Positions 7,477-12,401 of a DNA stretch of 12,401 bases are shown one piece after another. The notes under the pieces are model-generated. The model searched no databases, was not told where the DNA came from, and saw only the letters and a program-made list of their open reading frames with translations. Made by a program: the position numbers and the translations under genes. Origin of the DNA: Kiritimatiellia bacterium. Lineage in GTDB: Bacteria; Verrucomicrobiota; Kiritimatiellia; RFP12; UBA1067. Where the stretch lies: NCBI GenBank assembly GCA_017959645.1, contig JAGDAE010000060.1:1-12401 (forward strand), in the 5' to 3' direction. The stretch's first letter is position 1. Every line of letters begins with the position of its first letter.

Positions 7477-8193
7477 TCAGAATCTGGCGTTCAGAACCGC
7501 CATGATCGGCAGCGAACTGGCGATATTGAGGTTGAGTATGCCGATCTGCACGCCGGTCAAATCCGTCGCCGCGTTGAAAACGCCGAGCTGGAACCCGCTT
7601 GCGGAGCCGCCGATCGAGTTGAACAGTCCGATCTGGGCGCCGGTCAGGTTGCCGCGCGCGTAGTTGATCGCGCCCCAGCTCGCGCCGACGGTATCCGCCA
7701 TGTTCACGTTGACCGCCGCGAGCTGCCAGCCGTCGAAGACGTCGTGGGAATAGTCGACCAGGCCGAGACGCAGACCGGTGAACTCGCGGTCGATATTGAC
7801 GGTTCCCAACTGCACGCCGTACGCCGCAAGCAGGTTCATGTTGAGGATGCCGCCCGCCTGCAGGCCGTAGAAGTTCTTCCCGACGTAGTTGCCGGCGACG
7901 CCGAGCTGAATTCCGCCCGCCGAACCGCCGACAAGGTTGAAGCCCTGCGCGCTGATGCCGCCGAAATCGCCGTCTGCCGCTCCGATGAGTCCGGCGTCGA
8001 GGCCGTACACGTCGCCGGAGAGCCCGAACAGGATGTTGGCGCGAAGCCCCCATACGTCCCGCTGGAAAGGCGGCAGCTGCAGAGGAGATGCGAAACTTAT
8101 CTGGACCGGTGTCGGCACGCGAGGAACCTCCTCGTCCGCGAACGCGGAGACGACCGCGAAAGCCGCCGTGAACAGTGCAATGGATTTTTTCAT
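7477..8193 (-). CDS. Exported surface-repeat protein (LA_2272-like repeats)
   Basis: A 238-aa protein that starts with a signal peptide (MKKSIALFTAAFAVVSAFA, cleavage likely before DEE). The rest is a regular series of short beta-type repeats carrying G-(V/I/F/L)-Q-(L/I)-G-x-x-N: GIQLGVAGN, GLQAGGILN, GVQLGTVN, GLRLGLVD, GFQLGVFN, GAQIGLFN and GVQIGILN. It ends in a nonpolar strand and Phe (MAVLNARF), as many outer-membrane beta proteins do. I recognise the pattern as that of LA_2272-type surface repeats, a family with no assigned biochemical role. AAGGAG lies about 8 bases before the ATG at 8193. It sits 34 bp after glyS. A smaller relative with its own signal peptide lies at 306-752 in the same operon. 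An outer-membrane or surface location is likely but not proven. Confidence 0.85.
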   Translation of the reverse strand: MKKSIALFTAAFAVVSAFADEEVPRVPTPVQISFASPLQLPPFQRDVWGLRANILFGLSGDVYGLDAGLIGAADGDFGGISAQGFNLVGGSAGGIQLGVAGNYVGKNFYGLQAGGILNMNLLAAYGVQLGTVNIDREFTGLRLGLVDYSHDVFDGWQLAAVNVNMADTVGASWGAINYARGNLTGAQIGLFNSIGGSASGFQLGVFNAATDLTGVQIGILNLNIASSLPIMAVLNARF

Positions 8194-8227
8194 CGTTGTT
8201 CTCCTTTTTGACGTGAGTGTTTTCGGT

Positions 8228-9811
8228 TCAGAATTCGAGCGCCCCGTACATCATCGCGAGAAACTCGTGGTAGGTCATGCGCTTCTGCTCCATCGAGTCG
8301 CGTTCGCGCACGGTGAAAGTACCGTCCTGCACCGACTGCCCGTCGACGGTGATGCACCACGGCGTTCCCGCCTCGTCCTGCCTGCGGTAGCGCCGGCCGA
8401 TCGCGCCGGAGACGTCCCACATGCAGTTTACCTTCTTGCGCAGCTTTTCGAAGATTTCCCGGGCCATGCGGTCCTGCGCCTCGTCCTTCTTGACGAGCGG
8501 GAAGATCGCGACCTTGATCGGGGCCACCTTGGGGCTGAAGTGCAGCACCGTGCGCACGTCGTCCCCGCCCTTGCCGTCGGATATCTTCTGCTCCTCGTAC
8601 GCTTCGCACAGCAGCGCCAGCATGAGCCGGTCGACGCCGGCCGACGGTTCGATCACGTGCGGAACGTACTTGCCTTCGAAGAGATCGAGGCAGAACTTTT
8701 CCGCCGCCGCCGCATCCTTGCCGCGCTTCGCCCAATCGGCCTGCACCTTCGCGACGAACGCCCGCTTCTCCTCGTCGGAGAGCTTCTTGCACGCCTGCTT
8801 GAGCGGGTCGTCGAAAACCGCCTGGCTTTCGCCGGACCACTTCTGGTGCTGCGAGAGGTCGAAGTCGCCGCGCGCGGCGATTCCCTCCAGCTCCTGCCGG
8901 CCGAACGGGAAATCGTATTCGATGTCGACGCAGGCGCGCGCGTAGTGGGCGAGCTCGTCGGGCTTCTGCCAGTACTCCACGAAATGCTCGGTCGGCAGCC
9001 CGACGGCGTTGAGGAACTTCTTGCGCTGCTCAACCCAGTACTTGTGCCATACCTCCCAGCCCCAATCGTCCTGCACCGGGCCGTCGAGATCGGGATTGTC
9101 GGCTAGGGTGGCGACCTTGCCGTGCAGCAGCTCCACCGCCTCGTCGGGGCGGATGAAGAACTCGAGCTCCATCTGCTCGAATTCGCGCGAGCGGAACGTG
9201 TAGTTTCTCGGCGTGACTTCGTTGCGGAAGCTCTTGCCCATCTGGGCGATTCCGTACGGCACGCTCTGGCGCGAAGTGGCGGTGACGTTCTGGAACTGCG
9301 CGAAAATCGCCTGCGCCGTCTCCGGGCGCATATACGCGACGTTCGCCGGGTCGTCGATCGGGCCGACCACCGTCTTGAACATCAGGTTGAACGGTTTGGG
9401 CTCCGTCAGCTCGCCTCCGCAGTACGGACAGAAGAAATCGCTGCCGGCCGCCTTCGGCTGCGGCTTTTTCTTCTGTTCGGCGTAGATGTCGTTTATCTGG
9501 TCGGCGCGCATGAGCTTCTTGCAGTCCTTGCACATCGTCATCGGGTCGGCGAACGTGTCGAGATGGCCCGACGCCTTCCAGATTTTCGGATGCATGATGA
9601 TCGTCGCGTCGAGGCCGGCGACGTCCTGCCGCCCGCGCACGGTGAACTGCCACCACGCCTGCTTGACGTTGTTCTTGAGTTCGCATCCGAGCGGACCGTA
9701 GTCCCAGAACCCGGGCATGCCCCCATAGATCTCCGACGAATGGTAGATGAACCCGCGGCGCTTGCACAGCGCGCTTAGTGCATCGAGCGACGATTTGTTT
9801 TCTTCGGCCAT
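8228..9811 (-). CDS. glyQS: Glycyl-tRNA synthetase, homodimeric class II type
   Basis: Charges tRNA-Gly with glycine in the cytoplasm. This is the single-chain dimeric GlyRS, not the bacterial alpha2-beta2 form encoded by separate glyQ and glyS. The 527-aa chain begins with the typical FIYHSSEIYGGMPGFWDYGPLG. A zinc-knuckle insertion has CKDC (Cys94, Cys97) and CPYC (Cys128, Cys131). RPETAQAIF (162-170) and the class II motif 2 region FRNEVTPRN to FEQMELEFF (196-219) follow, and motif 3 appears as SAGVDRLMLALL in the C-terminal third. It ends with a normal anticodon-binding domain. TAAGGA lies about 7 bases before the ATG, and the gap to accA is 9 bp. The symbol glyS is also used for this form. 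Confidence 0.97.
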   Translation of the reverse strand: MAEENKSSLDALSALCKRRGFIYHSSEIYGGMPGFWDYGPLGCELKNNVKQAWWQFTVRGRQDVAGLDATIIMHPKIWKASGHLDTFADPMTMCKDCKKLMRADQINDIYAEQKKKPQPKAAGSDFFCPYCGGELTEPKPFNLMFKTVVGPIDDPANVAYMRPETAQAIFAQFQNVTATSRQSVPYGIAQMGKSFRNEVTPRNYTFRSREFEQMELEFFIRPDEAVELLHGKVATLADNPDLDGPVQDDWGWEVWHKYWVEQRKKFLNAVGLPTEHFVEYWQKPDELAHYARACVDIEYDFPFGRQELEGIAARGDFDLSQHQKWSGESQAVFDDPLKQACKKLSDEEKRAFVAKVQADWAKRGKDAAAAEKFCLDLFEGKYVPHVIEPSAGVDRLMLALLCEAYEEQKISDGKGGDDVRTVLHFSPKVAPIKVAIFPLVKKDEAQDRMAREIFEKLRKKVNCMWDVSGAIGRRYRRQDEAGTPWCITVDGQSVQDGTFTVRERDSMEQKRMTYHEFLAMMYGALEF

Positions 9812-9820
9812 TGTCCGTCC

Positions 9821-10615
9821 TTACTTGTGGAAATTCCCCATCTTCGCGAACTTTTCGCACCTCGCCTCGATCAGCGCGTCCGGGTCGGTTCCGTCGAGTT
9901 CCGCGAGCGCCTTGAGTAACGCCTTCTTGACGTTTTTGCACGCGAGCGCGCGGTTTTTCTGGGCGCCGCCAGCCGGCTCCTTGACGATCTCGTCGATGGC
10001 GCCGAGTTTCTTGAGGTCGGCTGCGGTGATCTTGAGCGCCTCCGCCGCCTCGGGCGCCTTCGCGCCGTCGCGCCAGAGAATGCCCGCGCACCCCTCGGGC
10101 GAAATCACCGAGTAGACCGCATTCTCCATCATCAGCACCCTGTCCCCGACCGCGATCGCCAAGGCTCCCCCCGAGCCGCCTTCGCCGGTTATGACGACCA
10201 CGACCGGCGTCTTCAGACGCGCGAAAAACTCGAGCGACTTGGCGATCGCCTCGGCCTGCCCGCGCTCCTCGGCCTCGCGACCGGGATACGCCCCGGGCGT
10301 GTCGACGAACGTGATCACCGGCAGATGGAACTTCTCCGCCAACTTCGCGAGTCTCATCGCCTTGCGGTAGCCGTCGGGGTTGGCCATGCCGAAATTCGCC
10401 GCCATGTTCTCCTCGACCGTCGCTCCCTTGTTGTGGCCGAGAACGAGCACGCTCCTGCCCTCGAGCGTCGCAAAGCCGCCGATCAGGGCGCGGTCGTCGT
10501 TGGCCAGCCGGTCGCCGTGCAGCTCCTCGAAGCCGGCGAAAATGCCGTCGATGAAATCTTTGAGATGCGGCCTTTTCGGGTCGCGCGCGATCTTCACTTT
10601 TTCTATCGCTGTCAT
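9821..10615 (-). CDS. accA: Acetyl-CoA carboxylase carboxyltransferase subunit alpha, short N-terminus
   Basis: With AccD it forms the carboxyltransferase that moves CO2 from carboxybiotin to acetyl-CoA, giving malonyl-CoA for fatty-acid synthesis. Clear family blocks are IARDPKRPHLKDFI (9-22), ELHGDRLANDDRALIGG (31-47), NFGMANPDGYRKAMR (74-88), FVDTPGAYPG (103-112), the oxyanion-forming GEGGSGGALAI (144-154) and SVISPEGCAGILW (169-181). At 264 aa it lacks the roughly 55 N-terminal residues (a helical, coiled-coil-like part) found in E. coli AccA (319 aa). Only 25 bp separate it from accD, so the missing part is not hidden upstream. The start at 10615 has AAGGAT very close and GGAG about 11 bases upstream. 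The biotin carboxylase and carrier genes (accC, accB) are not in the window. Confidence 0.96.
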   Translation of the reverse strand: MTAIEKVKIARDPKRPHLKDFIDGIFAGFEELHGDRLANDDRALIGGFATLEGRSVLVLGHNKGATVEENMAANFGMANPDGYRKAMRLAKLAEKFHLPVITFVDTPGAYPGREAEERGQAEAIAKSLEFFARLKTPVVVVITGEGGSGGALAIAVGDRVLMMENAVYSVISPEGCAGILWRDGAKAPEAAEALKITAADLKKLGAIDEIVKEPAGGAQKNRALACKNVKKALLKALAELDGTDPDALIEARCEKFAKMGNFHK

Positions 10616-10640
10616 ATCCTTGGACTCCGCCGTTTCCCGT

Positions 10641-11471
10641 TCAGAAACCCCACAGGCCGAGCATCTTGGCGATGAAGCCCTTCAGCCGGGAGCGCTCGAC
10701 GATCTTGTCGATGAAGCCGTGCTTTTCGAGATATTCCGCGCTCTGGAAATCGTCCGGCAGCTTCTGGTGTATCGTGTTCTCGATGACGCGCCGCCCGGCG
10801 AAGCCGATCAGCGCCTTCGGTTCGGTTATGTTTATGTCGCCGAGCATCGCGTAAGAGGCCGACACGCCCCCCGTCGTCGGATCGGTCAATACCGATATGT
10901 ACGGCAGCCCCGCCTCTTTGAGCTTGGCGATCGCCGCCGAAGTCTTCGCCATCTGCATGAGCGAGAGTATCCCCTCGTGCATGCGCGCGCCGCCTGAAGC
11001 CGAGAAGATCACCAGCGGCCGCCGCTCCTCGACCGCCTGTCTGCAGGCGCGGGCGATCCGCTCTCCCGTGCCGGTCCCGAGCGAGCCGCCCATGAACGAG
11101 AAATCCATCACGCAGAGCATCGCCTTGTGTCCGCCGATTTCGCACGTCCCCGCCACGATCGACTCGGTCTCGCCGCTCTTGGCGATCGTCGCGTCGATCT
11201 TCGACTTGTAGGAACCCGTAGCGTCGTGGAAATCGAGATGGTCGGAATACGAAACCTCCCTGAACAGCTCCGTGAAACTGCCCTCGTCGGCGATCTGCGC
11301 GATCCGCTCGCGCGCGGACAGCCTGCCGTGGTAGTTGCACTTCGGGCAGATGGAATTGTTCTCTTTCCACGTTTTCTTCTCGAAGTGGCTCTTGCACTTC
11401 GGGCAAATCGCCCAAAGCGCCTTCGCCGGCGGGATCGCCGGCTTTTCCTTGGGGAACTCGAACCATGCCAT
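10641..11471 (-). CDS. accD: Acetyl-CoA carboxylase carboxyltransferase subunit beta
   Basis: Beta half of the acetyl-CoA carboxyltransferase, partner of the accA product encoded next in the operon. The 276-aa protein carries the N-terminal four-cysteine zinc ribbon typical of bacterial AccD (Cys23, Cys26, Cys42, Cys45 in ICPKCK and ICPKCN). The crotonase-like core follows with MDFSFMGGSLGTGTGERI (residues 122-139), the acyl-CoA site FSASGGARMHEGILSLMQM, and LTDPTTGGVSASYAMLGDI. Its length is close to the E. coli subunit (304 aa), with a shorter C-terminus. GGAGGG lies 8 bases before the ATG at 11471. The gap after the XRE-cupin gene is 15 bp, which makes co-transcription with the regulator likely. 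Both subunits adjacent in D-A order is a common arrangement. Confidence 0.97.
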   Translation of the reverse strand: MAWFEFPKEKPAIPPAKALWAICPKCKSHFEKKTWKENNSICPKCNYHGRLSARERIAQIADEGSFTELFREVSYSDHLDFHDATGSYKSKIDATIAKSGETESIVAGTCEIGGHKAMLCVMDFSFMGGSLGTGTGERIARACRQAVEERRPLVIFSASGGARMHEGILSLMQMAKTSAAIAKLKEAGLPYISVLTDPTTGGVSASYAMLGDINITEPKALIGFAGRRVIENTIHQKLPDDFQSAEYLEKHGFIDKIVERSRLKGFIAKMLGLWGF

Positions 11472-11486
11472 GTCTTGAGCCCTCCG

Positions 11487-12050
11487 TCAGAACGGCATGA
11501 AGACCACGCCGTATATCGACGCCGGCTTGCCGCCGATCGCGCGCAGACCGTGCTTGACGACCGCGTTGTAGTATGCCGTGTCGCCCGGCGAGAGCACCGT
11601 CTTGTCGTTGCCGTAGGTAAGCTCCACCTCGCCGGCGATGCAGATGATAAGCTCCTCGCCCTCGTGCGACGAAACCTCGTCCACGCCGTCGGCCGCGAAC
11701 TCGATGCGGAAAGGATCCATATGCCGGTCGGGCTTGCCGAGCGCGAGCGAATGCGACGAATACCCCAGCGCGTTCACTCCCTCGCCCGCGACCTTTTTCG
11801 CCTCGATCTCCGACGCACGGGTGATGATCGGATCGGGCTTGAACTGGTCGTCCATGAACGTGCCAAGCCTCTGGCCGAGCGCGCGGGACAGCTTGGTCAG
11901 CACTCCCAGCGCTGGGAGCACCTCGCCTTTCTCTATCGCGTTCACGAGCTTTTCGTCGATGCCGCTCTTCTGCGCGAGATCGTAGACGCTCATTTCGAGA
12001 CGCTCGCGATAAGTGCGGATGCGGCTTCCGGCGTTGGATGGTTTACTCAT
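11487..12050 (-). CDS. XRE-family helix-turn-helix regulator with C-terminal cupin sensor domain
   Basis: A 187-aa transcription factor. Residues 8-66 form an XRE/Cro-type helix-turn-helix (RIRTYRERLEMSVYDLAQKSG, then DEKLVNAIEKGE, the recognition-helix region). Residues about 110-187 form a cupin barrel with SSHEGEELIICIAGEVEL and LSPGDTAYYNAVVKHGL; His129, Glu133 and His167 are candidate metal or ligand residues. Proteins of this build are usually ligand-sensing repressors or activators of adjacent metabolic genes; the ligand cannot be told from sequence. The start at 12050 is chosen for AGAGAGG about 8 bases upstream and for its place just downstream of a good promoter. The frame stays open upstream to 12134, but that would take in the promoter. 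As first gene of the set it may regulate itself and the accDA-led operon. Confidence 0.92.
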   Translation of the reverse strand: MSKPSNAGSRIRTYRERLEMSVYDLAQKSGIDEKLVNAIEKGEVLPALGVLTKLSRALGQRLGTFMDDQFKPDPIITRASEIEAKKVAGEGVNALGYSSHSLALGKPDRHMDPFRIEFAADGVDEVSSHEGEELIICIAGEVELTYGNDKTVLSPGDTAYYNAVVKHGLRAIGGKPASIYGVVFMPF

Positions 12051-12074
12051 TCTTATTCCTCTCTGTTTCGGGAT

Positions 12075-12083
12075 ATTATACCA
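12075..12083 (-). promoter_or_regulatory. Extended -10 promoter (TGGTATAAT) for the operon
   Basis: The minus strand reads TGGTATAAT, a consensus -10 hexamer (12075-12080) with the TGn extension (12081-12083). No good -35 is seen at 17 bp (CACACA), which is tolerable for extended -10 promoters. Transcription would begin near 12068, giving a leader of about 18 nt before the ATG of the XRE-cupin gene. This is the strongest promoter-like site I found, and it may drive all eleven leftward genes. Confidence 0.7.
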
Positions 12084-12085
12084 TA

Positions 12086-12110
12086 TTTGGCCGCCCATGT
12101 GTGCGCCAAA
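12086..12110. promoter_or_regulatory. TTTGGC-N13-GCCAAA inverted repeat, candidate operator
   Basis: Positions 12086-12091 and 12105-12110 are a perfect 6-bp inverted repeat separated by 13 bp, placed just upstream of the extended -10 across the expected -35 region. Half-site centres are 19 bp apart, near two helical turns, which suits a dimeric helix-turn-helix protein. The adjacent XRE-cupin protein is the obvious candidate binder. This is inference from position only. Confidence 0.35.
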
Positions 12111-12128
12111 CTTGAAACCGCCGGTCTC

Positions 12129-12167
12129 GACCATCGGGATGCCGGCATACCCTCCATCCCGATGGTC
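12129..12167. repeat. 13-bp perfect inverted repeat
   Basis: Positions 12129-12141 and 12155-12167 are exact reverse complements with a 13-nt loop. The arms contain the first two units of the phased 23-bp array in opposite orientation. No U-tract follows on either strand, so it is not a typical intrinsic terminator for the gene fragment at 12213-12401, though it lies downstream of it. It could extrude as a cruciform. Confidence 0.7.
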
Positions 12168-12210
12168 ACCCTTCGTCCATCGGGATGGATAGGAGTCAAT
12201 CGTCGGGATG
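12132..12210. repeat. Four copies of a CATCGGGATG core at exactly 23-bp spacing
   Basis: Ten-base cores begin at 12132 (catcgggatg), 12155 (catcccgatg, the reverse complement), 12178 (catcgggatg) and 12201 (cgtcgggatg). The step is exactly 23 bp each time, while the 13 bp between cores are unrelated. The core is itself a near-palindrome (CATC-GG-GATG). The array lies between the 3' end of the truncated upstream gene and the operon promoter. A further 7-bp inverted repeat (12199-12205 and 12218-12224) brackets the fourth copy. No known element is recognised. Confidence 0.75.
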
Positions 12211-12212
12211 GA

Positions 12213-12401
12213 CTACTCGACGATGACCGGACAGACTGTGGCCGGCTTTTTGACCGTCGCCGAGCCGTATCCGACCCCGTCGACCATCACGCCTGCAACA
12301 TTCGCGGCAAGTTTCTTCAACCGTCCGGAAGAATCCAGCGCATACAGTCTGAAGCTTCCTTTGAACGCGCCGGTTTTCTGGACATACGTCAATTTGAGTC
12401 A
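12213..12401 (-). pseudogene. C-terminal end of a probable exported beta-rich protein, interrupted by TGA
   Basis: From a TAG at 12213-12215 the minus frame reads back 61 codons to a TGA at 12399-12401, the very edge of the window. The encoded end contains TGAFKGSFRLYALDSSGRL, then VDGVGYGSATVKKP, and ends in CPVIVE. This looks like real protein: it resembles the C-terminal beta-strand tail (TG-F-KG-F ... GYG-A) I associate with large exported proteins of PVC-group bacteria, but the resemblance is from memory and is not a firm family call. There is no ribosome site or convincing ATG near its start. The TGA therefore suggests a broken gene, a frameshift just outside the window, or a sequence error. 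It is transcribed in the same direction as the operon but ends before the operon's own promoter. Confidence 0.45.

Noticed and set aside
12051..12134. Longer start for the XRE-cupin gene at 12134
   Set aside because: It would translate across the extended -10 promoter and part of the repeat region; the ATG at 12050 has a good ribosome site and fits the start of the helix-turn-helix domain.
12129..12167. Intrinsic terminator for the upstream gene fragment
   Set aside because: The 13-bp stem is perfect but there is no U-tract on either strand, and its arms are two units of the phased array, which explains the symmetry better.

Overview
The window reads as one long leftward (minus-strand) operon from a GC-rich, Gram-negative-type bacterium that makes diaminopimelate and uses the MEP isoprenoid pathway. 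Two features make me favour the PVC superphylum (Kiritimatiellota, Lentisphaerota or Verrucomicrobiota). One is the pair of small exported proteins built of 'xQLGxxN' surface repeats. The other is a divergent, short set of housekeeping enzymes. This taxonomic guess is inference; no rRNA or other phylogenetic marker is present apart from the protein genes.

In order of transcription (right to left) the window holds: the 3' end of a probable exported protein interrupted by an in-frame TGA at the window edge (12213-12401); a 162-bp intergenic region with four copies of a near-palindromic 10-mer at exactly 23-bp spacing and an extended -10 promoter; an XRE-cupin regulator; accD and accA (both halves of acetyl-CoA carboxyltransferase); glycyl-tRNA synthetase; a 238-aa exported surface-repeat protein; a polytopic GT-C-type (GT39/ArnT-like) membrane glycosyltransferase; dxs; a membrane-anchored NERD-domain protein; a Prc/Tsp-type periplasmic protease; dapF; and a second small exported surface-repeat protein. 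After these comes a 12-bp-stem hairpin, then a gene-free left end with a degenerate 22-bp-period tandem array.

Spacing is tight throughout. There are ATGA overlaps between the glycosyltransferase and dxs and between the NERD gene and prc, an 8-bp overlap between dxs and the NERD gene, and gaps of 4 to 45 bp elsewhere. One promoter therefore could drive the whole set. The functions (fatty-acid precursor, isoprenoid/undecaprenyl precursor, peptidoglycan precursor, periplasmic proteolysis, glycosyl transfer, exported proteins) converge on building and maintaining the cell envelope, with glycyl-tRNA synthetase as the outlier.

The most unusual content lies outside the enzymes. Two phased short-repeat arrays (22 bp on the left, 23 bp on the right) each have a small palindromic core and variable filler, and they bracket the operon. 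The operon also carries two dissimilar copies of one exported repeat-protein family. No tRNA, rRNA, CRISPR, transposase or recombinase gene was seen.
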